DNA of 64,000 bases from Barnesiella sp. (GTDB taxonomy: Bacteria > Bacteroidota > Bacteroidia > Bacteroidales > Muribaculaceae): assembly GCA_014801075.1 (NCBI GenBank), contig JAAVEW010000008.1, positions 79,850 through 143,849 on the forward strand. Reading direction: 5' to 3'. Position numbers and translations under genes: made by a program. Positions 1-10,591 of this stretch are shown here, piece by piece (position 1 is the first letter of the stretch; every line of letters begins with the position of its first letter). A model generated the notes under the pieces. That model was not told the origin of the DNA and did no database searches. It saw nothing but the letters and a program-made list of their open reading frames with translations.

Positions 1-868
1 GCTGCACCATCATGCCCACCGAGATGAAGAACACCGCGCCGAAGAGGTCCTTGACCGGCATGGTGACACGCTCGATGCGCTCGGCGTAGCTCGTGCCGGC
101 AAGTATTGAACCCATGACGAAAGCACCGAGCGCGAGCGAGAATCCGCAGGCTACGGAGAATACGGCCATGCCGAGACAGAGGCCCATCGACACGATGAGA
201 AGCGTCTCGTTGTTGAGAAAACGGCGTATCTTGTTGAGCAGCGTGGGTAGCACGAACACTCCCACGAGGAACCATATGATGAGGAAAAACACCAGTTTGC
301 CGATGCTGAACAGCAGTTCGCTACCCTCCACGGAGTCGTTGACCGCGATTGACGACAGCAACACCATCATCAACACGGCGAACAAATCCTCCACCACGAG
401 GATGGCAAAGACTATCGAGGCAAACTTCTTCTGCTTCAGTCCCAGGTCGGTCAATGCCTTGATAATGATAGTGGTGGACGACATTGAGAGCATGCCGCCG
501 AGGAATATACTGTTGATATGGGAGAAGCCGAGCATTTTGCCCACGACGAAGCCTACGCACATCATGCCTATAACGTTGATTAGCGCTGTGACTACGGCCG
601 ACACTCCCGTGTTGACAAGTTTGCGGAAGTTAAATTCCAGACCTAATGAGAAGAGCAGCACCACGATACCTATCTGGGCCCAGAACTCAATGTTGGCCTC
701 GTTGGCTACCGACGGCAGCGGCTCGAAATTGGGACTCGCCAGAAATCCGGCTACGATATAACCCAGTACGACGGGTTGCTTTATCCATTTGAAAAGTACG
801 GTGACGATGCCTCCGAGTATCAGGATGAAGGCAAGGTCGCTGATAAGACTCTCTATATCAAGTTCCAT
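1..868 (-). CDS. Cation:proton antiporter, CPA2/KefB-like (C-terminus truncated by window edge)
   Basis: Minus-strand translation from ATG at 868: MELDIESLISDLAFILILGGIVTVLFKWIKQPVVLGYIVAGFLASP...; typical CPA2 N-terminus and multiple TM segments. The listed + ORF 93..761 is its shadow. Confidence 0.85.
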   Translation of the reverse strand, partial: MELDIESLISDLAFILILGGIVTVLFKWIKQPVVLGYIVAGFLASPNFEPLPSVANEANIEFWAQIGIVVLLFSLGLEFNFRKLVNTGVSAVVTALINVIGMMCVGFVVGKMLGFSHINSIFLGGMLSMSSTTIIIKALTDLGLKQKKFASIVFAILVVEDLFAVLMMVLLSSIAVNDSVEGSELLFSIGKLVFFLIIWFLVGVFVLPTLLNKIRRFLNNETLLIVSMGLCLGMAVFSVACGFSLALGAFVMGSILAGTSYAERIERVTMPVKDLFGAVFFISVGMMVQ

Positions 869-915
869 AGTTGATTTTCGTTATTCTTTTCCATGCGCTT
901 CGGGCAGTCAGGCCG

Positions 916-1632
916 TCAGATGCTTACCTGATTGGCGAGCGAGATGGAGTGGGTGGGGTTGAGGGTGCGCAGTTGCTCGAATATTCTGATGTAATCGGTT
1001 GATTCTTTGAAGAGTACCACGAAATTTAGGCGCGTGATATTCTCGTCGTAGTCATATTCGAGATACATGTTGGTGATAGCCACCTTGTTACGCTCAAGCA
1101 CGGAGCGGTATTCCTCGATGTCGGTGATGACGCAGTTGATAAGCATGCGTATGATGCGCGACTCGGCACCCATGGCCGTGCGGTGCTCCCAGCGCTCAAA
1201 CCAGTGTAACACCACGAGTATCAGCAGCGTAGCGGTAATCGACAGCGCGTACATGCCGAGGCCGACGGCCATGCCTATCGTGGCCACCATCCATATACCG
1301 GCCGCCGTGGTCAGTCCGCGCACCGAGCCTTTCATCTGTATGATAGCTCCCGCGCCGAGGAAACCTACGCCGGTCACAACCTGGGCCGCGATACGTCCCG
1401 GGTCGCCGTTCTTAAGTCCAAGATATTCCTGAGGCACGTAGATGGATATGAGCATGGCGAGCGTAGCCCCCATGCATATCAGCGCAAAGGTGCGTATTCC
1501 CGCCGACTGCCCTTTAAGTTTGCGCTCAAAGCCTACCGCACTTCCGAGCAGCAGGCTTATACACAGTTTGGCAATCGCCGAGGTGGTCGTCACTTCGGTC
1601 GACGTCAGCTCTTTGATTATTTCATCAATCAT
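916..1632 (-). CDS. MgtC/SapB family membrane protein
   Basis: LLLGSAVGFERKLKGQSAGIRTFALICMGATLAMLIS and GRIAAQVVTGVGFLGAGAI motifs. Confidence 0.9.
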   Translation of the reverse strand: MIDEIIKELTSTEVTTTSAIAKLCISLLLGSAVGFERKLKGQSAGIRTFALICMGATLAMLISIYVPQEYLGLKNGDPGRIAAQVVTGVGFLGAGAIIQMKGSVRGLTTAAGIWMVATIGMAVGLGMYALSITATLLILVVLHWFERWEHRTAMGAESRIIRMLINCVITDIEEYRSVLERNKVAITNMYLEYDYDENITRLNFVVLFKESTDYIRIFEQLRTLNPTHSISLANQVSI

Positions 1633-1722
1633 CTTTCCTCCTCAACCTGAATCATTATTTATCAGGGGCTTGGAGTCGTCTCCTCGCCCCGGAGATGGTA
1701 ATTGTTGTGCGTTCCGCAGGGC

Positions 1723-2718
1723 TTACTTGTTCATGGTGAACTGACGCGAAGCCAGGCGGAAGTTATCGCAGAAGAGTTCTACGGTGTAGGTGCCGGGATT
1801 GAGTGTTGAGGTCACGTCCCAGAATATCTCTATGCCGCCGATTTCCTCGTTGGCATATTCGATTGTCTTGCGGGCGGTAGCGGCAAGCGATGCACCCTCG
1901 AAGTTAAACGAGCCTCCACCTTTGAGCAGGTCGCCCTCGGGGGTGGTGATGCGCAGGTAGATGGTCTTTTCGCCGGCAGGTGTTGAATTGTTCTGCGGTA
2001 TGGTGAAGGTGACGCAGAGGCTTGTGGCCTTGGTGATGTTCTTCTCCTTCTTGCCCTTCTTGTTGAGAGCGGTGAGGTTGACACCCGTCACGTTGAGTTT
2101 CTCGGCCAGCGTCATGCGCTCGGTCAGGTGCTCGTTCTTGCGGGTCATGTCCTGCACGCGGCTATTGAGCTGTTCGTTCTGGCTCTTGATAGTGGTGTTT
2201 TCGTCCTTAAGCTGCTCGTTTTCAGCCATCAGCTCGTTAATGCGGGCTGTGTAGTCGCGGAGGATGCCCTTGAGGGTGTTGATTTCGTCGGTAAGTTTCT
2301 TGATTTGAGCCGCGCTCTTGGTCTTTTCGTTGTTGAGTTCGGCCATAAGTTTCTCAATCTGGGCACGTGCGGCCTGATATTTCTCCACGATGGAGTCGTT
2401 GGCGAGCAACACCTGCTGACCCTCCATCTGCTGGAATTCGTCGTCGATTTTGAGCAGTTCGAGTTCATTGATTTGCATCTGCTGCGCCATGAGTTGCTGC
2501 TGAGTTTCCTCCGCCTGCTTCTTCGACTCTTCAAGTTCCTGATTTTTCGACGACATCATCAGGAAAAAGGTGACGAGGATAGCGAGCAGAATGACGACTG
2601 CACCTATAATAAAGAGCATGCGCATCTTTTTCTGACGCTTCAACTGATTATTCTCGGCGTTAAGGAACTCTTCGCCGGGATTCATTCCGTTATTGACAGG
2701 GTTAGTGTTGTTGTCCAT
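1723..2718 (-). CDS. Coiled-coil membrane protein of unknown function (start likely MDNNTNPVNN)
   Basis: One TM (MLFIIGAVVILLAILVTFFLMM) followed by a long heptad-rich region; ORF extends to 2793 but internal Met is more plausible. Confidence 0.7.
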   Translation of the reverse strand: MDNNTNPVNNGMNPGEEFLNAENNQLKRQKKMRMLFIIGAVVILLAILVTFFLMMSSKNQELEESKKQAEETQQQLMAQQMQINELELLKIDDEFQQMEGQQVLLANDSIVEKYQAARAQIEKLMAELNNEKTKSAAQIKKLTDEINTLKGILRDYTARINELMAENEQLKDENTTIKSQNEQLNSRVQDMTRKNEHLTERMTLAEKLNVTGVNLTALNKKGKKEKNITKATSLCVTFTIPQNNSTPAGEKTIYLRITTPEGDLLKGGGSFNFEGASLAATARKTIEYANEEIGGIEIFWDVTSTLNPGTYTVELFCDNFRLASRQFTMNK

Positions 2719-2848
2719 ATTGAGTGAAATATTTAGTTGATTGTTCAGGAAATGGATGGTGACCGTCAGCGATAACTTGTTGGCGGTCACCATGTGGGGT
2801 GTTGTGGCCGGGTTGTGACCTTGTTACCCGATGTCGGGTAGCGGGGTC

Positions 2849-5800
2849 TTAAAACTGGTCGCGGCCGTGACAGTTCTTGTACTTCTTGCCTGAACCGCAG
2901 GGACAGAGGTCGTTACGGCCAATGCGCGGACCGGATTTCACCGGTTCGGGGCGTGACTGCTGGCCCTGGGGAGCGCTCGCTGCGGCGCGCTGTGCGGCCT
3001 GTTCGGGAAGCTCCTCCTTTGTTGCTTTCAGGTTGGCGTTGGGATTGCTGCGTTCGGGCATTGCCTGACGCACCTCGGGAGCGGGACGCTTTGCTTCCTG
3101 CTGCTCGCCGCCGTTGTTGTCGGTCTCGGCGGGAGTCTCGCGCTTGGGAATGTAAATCTGTCCGCGCAGGAGCGACGACATTGCCTTGTTGTTGAGGGCC
3201 GAAAGCATGCGTTCGAAGATGTGGAACGACTCTACTTTGTAGATTACGAGCGGGTCTTTCTGTTCGTACGATGCATTCTGTACCGACTGACGCAGCTGGT
3301 CGAGTTCGCGCAGGTGTTCCTTCCACAATTCGTCGATTGAAGTGAGGAGGATTGTTTTCTGCCATTCTTTCACAATCTGCTTGCAGTCAGTGTCGTAGGC
3401 CTTCTTGATGTCGATGACGATGGGGTAGATGCGCTTGCCGTCGGTGATGGGAACCTGGATAAGTCCCTGAGCATTACGGTTTTCCACCCAGTCTTTGATT
3501 ACGGGCGAAGCCATCTCGATGATGCGCTCGCTGCGACGGGTAAGAGCCTCTGACGCAGCGGCATAGAGGCGGTTTACGGCCTCCTCGCGGTCGAGGTTGC
3601 GGTATTCCTCCTCGGTGAAAGGCGGTTCGATGGTCAGCACGCGCATCAGTTCGAGGCGCATATCTTCAAAGAACTCAGCTTCCTGATAGTTGTTGATAAT
3701 GTTCTCGATGGTGTCGTAGAGCATATTGGCGATGTCGATGCCGATACGCTCGCCGAGCAGGGCGTGGTGACGGCGCGTATATATATATGTACGCTGCTTG
3801 TTCATCACGTCGTCATATTCGAGAAGGCGTTTACGGATACCGAAGTTGTTCTCTTCAACGCGTTTCTGAGCTTTCTCGATGGCGTTGGTAACCATCTTTG
3901 ACTCAATCATTTCGCCGTCGTGCAGACCGAGACGGTCAAGCATCTTCATGACGCGGTCGGTAGCGAAGAGGCGCATCAGCTGGTCCTCGAACGATACGAA
4001 GAACACTGACGAACCCGGGTCGCCCTGACGTCCGGCACGACCGCGGAGCTGACGGTCGACGCGGCGTGACTCGTGGCGCTCGGTACCGATGATTGCAAGA
4101 CCGCCGGCATCCTTGACTTCGGCGGGGAGCTTGATGTCGGTACCACGACCTGCCATGTTGGTGGCGATGGTGACGGTGCCTTTCTGACCGGCGAGGGCAA
4201 CAACCTGTGCCTCACGCTGATGGAGCTTGGCGTTGAGCACCTGGCTGTCAATCTTGCGCAGGTCGAGCATACGTTTGAGCAGCTCGGAAATCTCTACCGA
4301 GGTAGTACCCACGAGCACGGGACGACCCTGCTCGCGCAGCTTCACTATCTCCTCGATTACGGCTGCATATTTCTCTTTCTTGGTGCGGTACACGCGGTCG
4401 TTCATGTCGATACGCGCGATGGGGCGGTTGGTGGGGATGGTGACAACGTCGAGTTTGTAGATGTCCCACAACTCGCCGGCCTCGGTCTCTGCAGTACCGG
4501 TCATACCCGCCAGCTTGTGATACATGCGGAAGTAGTTCTGCAGTGTGATGGTGGCGAATGTCTGGGTGGCGGCTTCAACCTTCACGCCCTCTTTTGCCTC
4601 GATAGCCTGGTGGAGACCGTCGCTGTAACGGCGACCCTCCATGATACGGCCTGTCTGCTCGTCGACAATCTTGATTTTGCCTTCGTCGATGACGTATTCA
4701 ACATCCTTGTCGAAGAGTGTGTAGGCTTTAAGAAGCTGGTTGACAGTGTGAACGCGCTCTGACTTGACGGCGTATTCGGCCATAACCTCGTCTTTCTTCT
4801 CCTGACGGGTCTGAATATCCTCGATTTTTTCAAGATCGGAAAGCTGAGAGGCGATGTCGGGGAGCACGAAGAAGTGCGGGTCGTTGATTTTGCCGGTAAG
4901 TTCGTCGAGACCCTTGTCGGTCAAGTCGACCGAACGGCTCTTCTCGTCGATGACGAAGTAGAGGGGTTCGGTGGCTTTGGGCATCTCGCGGGCGTTGTCC
5001 TGCAGGTAGTAGGCCTCGGTGTCGAGCAATATTTTCTTCATGCCCTCCTGCGAGAGGAATTTGATGAGGGCGCCGTATTTGGGCAGACCCTTGTAGGCAC
5101 GGAACAGTGCGAGGGCACCCTCTTTCTGCACGTTCTTGTCGCCTGATGCGAGTTTGGTCTTGGCCTCGGTGAGGAGGTTGTTGACAAGGCGGCGCTGTGC
5201 CACGACAACTTTCTCCACGTTGCCTTTGAAGATGTCAAACATCTGGTCGTCGCCCTTGGGCACGGGACCTGAGATGATGAGCGGGGTACGGGCGTCGTCG
5301 ATAAGCACCGAGTCAACCTCGTCGACGATAGCGTAGTAGTGCTTGCGCTGCACGAGTTCGGCGGGCTTCATGGCCATGTTGTCGCGCAGGTAGTCGAAAC
5401 CGAATTCGTTGTTGGTACCGAATGTGATGTCGCAGTTGTAGGCGTTGCGGCGTGCCTGGGTGTTGGGCTGGTGTTTGTCGATACAGTCGACGGTAGAGCC
5501 GTGGAACATGTAGAGCGGGCCCATCCATTCCGAGTCTCGTTTCGACAGGTAGTCGTTGACGGTAACCACGTGGACACCGCGGCGCGAGAGCGAGCGGAGG
5601 AACACGGGGAGCGTAGCCACGAGGGTCTTACCCTCACCGGTGGCCATCTCGGCAATCTTACCCTGATGGAGCACGATACCGCCTATGAGCTGCACGTCGT
5701 AGTGGATCATGTCCCACTTCATGAGGTTGCCTCCGGCGAGCCATTCACTGCGCCACACGGCGTTGCCGTTCTCGTCGATGCTCACGAAGTCGCGGCCCTG

Positions 5801-6220
5801 AGCGGCGAGTTCGCGGTCGAGGTCGGTGGCTTTGACCACGAGAGTCTCGTTGTTGGCGAATCGTGCTGCGGTTTCGCGCAGTACGGCGAACACTTCGGGC
5901 AGGTGCTCGTTGAGCTTGTCCTCGAGAGTGTCGATGATGTTTTTCTCGTGCTTGTCGATTTCGTCCCAGAGGGGCTGACGCTCTTCAAAGGGGAGCTGTT
6001 CCACTTCTTCCTTGATGGAAGCGATAGCCTCCTCGTCGGCTTTGATAGCGGCGGCGAGGTCGGCGCGGACAATGTCGATGCGCTCGCGGAGCTGGTCAAC
6101 GGTGAGTGACTCCATCTCCGGCCTCATGGCGTTGATTTTGTCCACGATGGGCTGGATTTCCTTGAGGTCGCGCTGCGACTTGTAGCCAAAGAATTTACTT
6201 AAAATTGATGCTAATGACAT
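2849..6220 (-). CDS. secA: Preprotein translocase subunit SecA
   Basis: [46 protein letters not shown]-terminal zinc motif [14 protein letters not shown]. Confidence 0.98.
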   Translation of the reverse strand: MSLASILSKFFGYKSQRDLKEIQPIVDKINAMRPEMESLTVDQLRERIDIVRADLAAAIKADEEAIASIKEEVEQLPFEERQPLWDEIDKHEKNIIDTLEDKLNEHLPEVFAVLRETAARFANNETLVVKATDLDRELAAQGRDFVSIDENGNAVWRSEWLAGGNLMKWDMIHYDVQLIGGIVLHQGKIAEMATGEGKTLVATLPVFLRSLSRRGVHVVTVNDYLSKRDSEWMGPLYMFHGSTVDCIDKHQPNTQARRNAYNCDITFGTNNEFGFDYLRDNMAMKPAELVQRKHYYAIVDEVDSVLIDDARTPLIISGPVPKGDDQMFDIFKGNVEKVVVAQRRLVNNLLTEAKTKLASGDKNVQKEGALALFRAYKGLPKYGALIKFLSQEGMKKILLDTEAYYLQDNAREMPKATEPLYFVIDEKSRSVDLTDKGLDELTGKINDPHFFVLPDIASQLSDLEKIEDIQTRQEKKDEVMAEYAVKSERVHTVNQLLKAYTLFDKDVEYVIDEGKIKIVDEQTGRIMEGRRYSDGLHQAIEAKEGVKVEAATQTFATITLQNYFRMYHKLAGMTGTAETEAGELWDIYKLDVVTIPTNRPIARIDMNDRVYRTKKEKYAAVIEEIVKLREQGRPVLVGTTSVEISELLKRMLDLRKIDSQVLNAKLHQREAQVVALAGQKGTVTIATNMAGRGTDIKLPAEVKDAGGLAIIGTERHESRRVDRQLRGRAGRQGDPGSSVFFVSFEDQLMRLFATDRVMKMLDRLGLHDGEMIESKMVTNAIEKAQKRVEENNFGIRKRLLEYDDVMNKQRTYIYTRRHHALLGERIGIDIANMLYDTIENIINNYQEAEFFEDMRLELMRVLTIEPPFTEEEYRNLDREEAVNRLYAAASEALTRRSERIIEMASPVIKDWVENRNAQGLIQVPITDGKRIYPIVIDIKKAYDTDCKQIVKEWQKTILLTSIDELWKEHLRELDQLRQSVQNASYEQKDPLVIYKVESFHIFERMLSALNNKAMSSLLRGQIYIPKRETPAETDNNGGEQQEAKRPAPEVRQAMPERSNPNANLKATKEELPEQAAQRAAASAPQGQQSRPEPVKSGPRIGRNDLCPCGSGKKYKNCHGRDQF

Positions 6221-6320
6221 ATTGTGTTTTTATTTTTTTTCGATAATTGAATGTTGCGCCGCTGCGGTGTCGGCATGTTGCAGCGAGGCTGTTGTCGCTC
6301 TCACGGGGCGCCGGTGGCTG

Positions 6321-7925
6321 TCAGAGCCTTACGGGCGCGAGGCGACCGCCGTTGGGCGAGCGTATGCGCAGCAGTCGTGCCACCGTCGGGGCCACTACGC
6401 GGGCATCGACGGGAGTGTCGATGATGCGTGCGTCGACGTCGGGGTGCATGATGAAAGCCGCTGAGGTTGAGGCGCGTGCCCGTTCCACCGTCTTGTTGTG
6501 GGCGGAGTTGGCATTCTGCACTATCTGCCATCCGGGAGCTACCGATATGAGAACGTCGCCGGCGGTGTCGATGTCGATGTTGCGTGCCGGCGGGAAGGGT
6601 GAGTCGGCGCTCTCGTTGGCCGCTATGGCCTGGTCGATGGTGACGGCGTAGGTTACGCCCGTCATGCGGCGCAGGAAGTCGGCGCTCTCGCGACGTATCT
6701 CGTTAAGGTCCTTGCCGCGCTGCTGTATCAGGTCGCGGTTAAGGTATATCTGGTTGTTGTAATATCCTGTCACCCAGTCACCGTTGCCGTAAATCGACAT
6801 GAGGTTGACCTTGAGCAGCGACACGGCTCGGTCGGCGGAAAACTCGCCGCCGGGTATGTTCCAACGCTCCTCGTCGCTGACTGCGGCGTTGGAGGCGGGG
6901 GTGCCTGCCACCCACACGAGGGTCTTGTCGAGGCCCGGGCCCTGTGACTCTATGGCGTCGAAAAGGCGTGCCAGGTCGCGGTCGAGGCGCAGGTAGCTGT
7001 CAAGCTGTTCCACGCGTGTGTCGGCCTGACCGGAGTAGGTGTAGGGGTGCACGGTGTAGTTCACTTCAAGCATGTCGACCGGCTCGCGCTTGCCCATGTT
7101 GAGCATTTTGAGGAAGTCGAGCGACACCGAGGTGACTTCATCGTTGACCGGTGCCGAGAGCTTGTAGCGGGTGTAACGGTCTGTGTCGCCGTTAAATGTA
7201 TGGTTGAAGGAGTATATCTTTTTGTGAGAGGGGAGTTCGCTGTAGGCGGCCTCGGGGAGCGTGGGGCTCCAGCGTATGGTGTCGAGGCGCGTCGAGAGCG
7301 GACGCATGTGGTTGAGCTGCTGTATGGATGTGGGCAGCTCGGTGTAGTAGGTCGACGAGGCCCATTTGCCCGTCTTGTCGGCTATCCAGCAGGCTGAGTT
7401 GCCGGCGTGACCAGCCATTATGATGGAGGTGGTGGCGTCGGGCGACACGGCGTGTACCATGCCCAGACCCGAAGTGTCGATGCGCAGTTCGTCGGCGAGA
7501 GTCGACACTCTCAGCGACTTGGGCGAATATGTCTCGTCGGTGAAGTTGCCTATGGTGGCGGCGTCGAGAAGCACGGGGCGCGGGCTACGCGACGTGAAGT
7601 CGTAGACCTCGCTGGCCGCTATTCCGTTGACGGCGGGTGACGCGCCGGTCATGATTACGGCCGTAGCTGCGGCGTCGTCGAGCGGACTGCCGTAGTTTAT
7701 ATTGGTGAATGTCACCCCTTTATCGAGCAGCTTGTTGAAGCCGCCTGAGGTGAAATGCTCGCGCAGCTGGTACACCTTGTCGATGTCGAGCCCGTTGATG
7801 ACGATACCCACCACGAGTTTCGGACGGCGCGGCAATGAGGTCTGAGCCGACAGCGGTAACACTGCCGACGCTGCCACTAACGCTCCGACGAGTTTGATAC
7901 TCAGGCTTTTGTAGGGTCGAGACAT
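6321..7925 (-). CDS. Alkaline phosphatase superfamily (PafA-like) protein, possibly catalytically degenerate
   Basis: KLVVGIVINGLDIDKVYQLREHFTSGGFNKLLDKGVTFTNINYG...MTGASPAVNGI; signal peptide. Confidence 0.75.
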   Translation of the reverse strand: MSRPYKSLSIKLVGALVAASAVLPLSAQTSLPRRPKLVVGIVINGLDIDKVYQLREHFTSGGFNKLLDKGVTFTNINYGSPLDDAAATAVIMTGASPAVNGIAASEVYDFTSRSPRPVLLDAATIGNFTDETYSPKSLRVSTLADELRIDTSGLGMVHAVSPDATTSIIMAGHAGNSACWIADKTGKWASSTYYTELPTSIQQLNHMRPLSTRLDTIRWSPTLPEAAYSELPSHKKIYSFNHTFNGDTDRYTRYKLSAPVNDEVTSVSLDFLKMLNMGKREPVDMLEVNYTVHPYTYSGQADTRVEQLDSYLRLDRDLARLFDAIESQGPGLDKTLVWVAGTPASNAAVSDEERWNIPGGEFSADRAVSLLKVNLMSIYGNGDWVTGYYNNQIYLNRDLIQQRGKDLNEIRRESADFLRRMTGVTYAVTIDQAIAANESADSPFPPARNIDIDTAGDVLISVAPGWQIVQNANSAHNKTVERARASTSAAFIMHPDVDARIIDTPVDARVVAPTVARLLRIRSPNGGRLAPVRL

Positions 7926-9097
7926 TTTTTATTCAAATATATATACGTGGCGCAACGAATCATTTCGCAGCACACCAACGGGATAAACAACAGATTTGTA
8001 GACTGATGGAAGAACGGCTGTCCGACCAACCAGACTAAAAGTAATGCAAAGTTAATGATTTGAAAGTAAAAAACAATGTATTTACACTTTTTAAACCAAA
8101 TAATCAGCGGAATGATGAGGCAAAGCGGGTCGGCCCACAGCAAATTGATGTTGGGCGACGTGGCCTCGTGCTCCGATATGAACACCAGGAAGGCGGCTAT
8201 GAGACCTATGAAACCGACTGAGCCGAAGAGGATTGCGTCAAACCACCGCGACTCGCGGCGGTGCTTGATGTTGTTGCGCGAGATGATGATGGTCCACACG
8301 GTGAGCAGTGCTATAATGATTGGTGGCCAGGGCATTGACGACTCGGAGGGGGTTCCGATTTCGGAGTAGAGCAGCGTTTCGATGCCTGCGGTGAAGGGTC
8401 GGGCCACACCGTCAGCAGCTATGATTTCGCTGTCGGAGGCCATCTCGCAGAGGTATATCGGGGCGAAAGCTCGTTCTCTCGGAGTGACCTTTTGATCGAT
8501 GCCCGAACCTAAAGCGAAGTCAATAAATAGCTGATAAGCAGGGAAATTGGTGTGATAGCGGCGCATTTCGTCACGTATGGTCACCGATTCCTCCGGCACG
8601 TTGACGGCGAGATGAGCGCCATCGACAGCAAGCGCTTTCTCAATGATGGCGAGCGGCCGCGTGGCGCAGTTGTCGCGCACGTAGTTGTAGCGGTAGATGC
8701 GGTTCTCGGGCTGCAGGTTGATGTTGACAAGGCGCACCACCTCTTCGGCTTCGGCAGGGGAGAGGTTGAGCGGCTGCTCCTTGACGTAACGGCCGGAGCG
8801 GGCGTATTCGGCAAGGAACCAGGTCATTGGCGTGGCGCCGATGCTGTAGTCGGTTTCTCCTTTTACGAAGCGGTAGGCGAAATTGGGGGTGTTGAAGTCG
8901 AAGATGCCCCAGTTGACCACCATATCGTCGTCGTCGGTCGTGATGCGCAGAGCCGAGTGTCCCTCAAGCTGATATGTCTTTTCGCCCGGACCGACTGTGA
9001 GCAGCGATATGCGCGGAGCTGACGCTGAAGCCACGTTGACGGCCAGGAGTAGAAGTGCGAATATATAGCCCTTGAACAGCAGGGAGGTTACTTTCAT
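7901..9097 (-). CDS. DUF4105 domain membrane protein
   Basis: YQLEGHSALRI...NWGIFDFNTPNFAYRFVKGETDYSIGATPM...YNYVRDNCATRPLAIIEKA, several C-terminal TMs. Confidence 0.8.
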   Translation of the reverse strand: MKVTSLLFKGYIFALLLLAVNVASASAPRISLLTVGPGEKTYQLEGHSALRITTDDDDMVVNWGIFDFNTPNFAYRFVKGETDYSIGATPMTWFLAEYARSGRYVKEQPLNLSPAEAEEVVRLVNINLQPENRIYRYNYVRDNCATRPLAIIEKALAVDGAHLAVNVPEESVTIRDEMRRYHTNFPAYQLFIDFALGSGIDQKVTPRERAFAPIYLCEMASDSEIIAADGVARPFTAGIETLLYSEIGTPSESSMPWPPIIIALLTVWTIIISRNNIKHRRESRWFDAILFGSVGFIGLIAAFLVFISEHEATSPNINLLWADPLCLIIPLIIWFKKCKYIVFYFQIINFALLLVWLVGQPFFHQSTNLLFIPLVCCEMIRCATYIYLNKKCLDPTKA

Positions 9098-9356
9098 TGA
9101 AATTTAATTTTTAACGGATACACATTAATATATAGCAATATATACCGTAATTAATCCCGCAAATTTACAAAAATTATTGCTAACTTGCAGTGTACTGCTC
9201 AATAAAAACGTCCCCGCAACTGTTTTTATTGCAGCAAAGCGGCTGAGGTGTCGGAAAATATCGGTAATTTAGCTGACGGGTAATTATAAAAACAGTATAT
9301 TGCAATTATATAAATCGTATATTGCTAACGAATAATAAAAATTAATATAACAAACT

Positions 9357-9785
9357 ATGGGACTGAAATATACACCTGAGAATATCACGCATCTCGATGA
9401 GGATGAAATCTTTGTGTTCGGCAGCAATCTTGCGGGCAACCACGGCGGCGGCGCAGCGCGCACAGCGTTGGAGCGCTTTGGCGCTATCCGCGGTCAGGGT
9501 GTCGGTCTGCAGGGGCAATCCTACGCGATTCCTACCATGCAGGGGGGCGTCGAGACTATCAAGCCGTATGTCGACGAATTTATCGCGCTGGCGCGCGAAT
9601 GGGATCAGACCACTTTCTATGTGACCCGAATAGGCTGTGGCATAGCCGGTTTCAAGGATGAGGAGATAGCTCCGCTCTTTGCCGAGGCCCTGCCGCTATA
9701 CAATGTCAGACTGCCAAAATCATTTGTGGATATTCTAACTAAATCCAAACACTCTCTTACTTCCGAGGAGGCTACCGGCGTTTGA
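9357..9785 (+). CDS. Small macro-domain-like/phage-type conserved protein
   Basis: EIFVFGSNLAGNHGGGAARTALERFGA...YVTRIGCGIAGFKDEEIAPLF. Confidence 0.6.
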   Translation: MGLKYTPENITHLDEDEIFVFGSNLAGNHGGGAARTALERFGAIRGQGVGLQGQSYAIPTMQGGVETIKPYVDEFIALAREWDQTTFYVTRIGCGIAGFKDEEIAPLFAEALPLYNVRLPKSFVDILTKSKHSLTSEEATGV

Positions 9786-10527
9786 GCCAGTAGAGACGCT
9801 CCGCCTCCGGGAAACGCTCTATGGCATAGCGCAGTGAGGTGCGGGGCAGGCGCGCGTAGTTGGCTTCGAGGTAATCGAGCAGAAGCTGCTTGTCGCGTTT
9901 GCCTACTTCGCGCAGCATCCAGCCTATGGCCTTGTGTATCAGGTCGTGGCGATGGTTGATGAGTCGCGATGCGAGGGTAAGCGCCGGTTGTAGCACGCCG
10001 TTCTGTATCAGGTAGAGGGTGCTGACTATCGCTATGCGCTGCTCCCACAGGTCGGGGCTTTCGGAGAGTCGCAGCAGCAGAGAGTAATCGCCTGTGGCGG
10101 AGTGATATATCTGTGCGCCTATGACCTTTGGCGCGGAGAGGTCCACGAGGTCCCAGTTGTTGGCGCGGCGGGCGTTGGCTGTGTAGAAATCGGCAATCGC
10201 TTTGCGGCGGGCGGCTTTCTCGTCGCTATCCTTGCCGCGGACGGGCAATGCGACTTTCATCTCCTCCACGAGGAGCAGGAATCCTGCGAGTCTCACTTCA
10301 TGCCATCGGCTCTGCAACAGTTTTTCAATCTCGGCGAACGGTACGCGGCGCTTCGCCTCCTTGACGACGGCATGCGTTGCCGGCACTTTGATGCCGAGAA
10401 ATTCGTCACCCTCGCCATATTCCCCCGGAGCGGTGCGGAAAAAGCGCATCAGTATCTCGCGCTTTTCATCGTCGCGCTGTTCGATAAGTGTTTCTTCGAT
10501 TTCCTGAGCGGAGATAGTTGCTGCCAT
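9772..10527 (-). CDS. DNA alkylation repair protein (AlkD-like HEAT repeats)
   Basis: RFFRTAPGEYGEGDEFLGIKVPATHAVVKEAKR...NNWDLVDLSAPKVIG...HDLIHKAIGWMLREVGKRD. Confidence 0.9.
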   Translation of the reverse strand: MAATISAQEIEETLIEQRDDEKREILMRFFRTAPGEYGEGDEFLGIKVPATHAVVKEAKRRVPFAEIEKLLQSRWHEVRLAGFLLLVEEMKVALPVRGKDSDEKAARRKAIADFYTANARRANNWDLVDLSAPKVIGAQIYHSATGDYSLLLRLSESPDLWEQRIAIVSTLYLIQNGVLQPALTLASRLINHRHDLIHKAIGWMLREVGKRDKQLLLDYLEANYARLPRTSLRYAIERFPEAERLYWLKRR

Positions 10528-10591
10528 AGTGATGGAGTGGATTGGTGAGTGAGGGTGGAATTTATGCGGGGAGACGGGGAGTGGAAACGGA

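Noticed and set aside
93-761. Plus-strand ORF of 222 aa
   Set aside because: Antisense shadow of the KefB-like gene; composition shows no coherent protein family.
5339-6109. 256-aa plus ORF antisense to secA, and similar long ORFs (4073..4762, 24887..26107, 30286..31134, 21478..22209)
   Set aside because: Opposite-strand artefacts of GC-rich, codon-biased genes; the true genes on the other strand have clear motifs.
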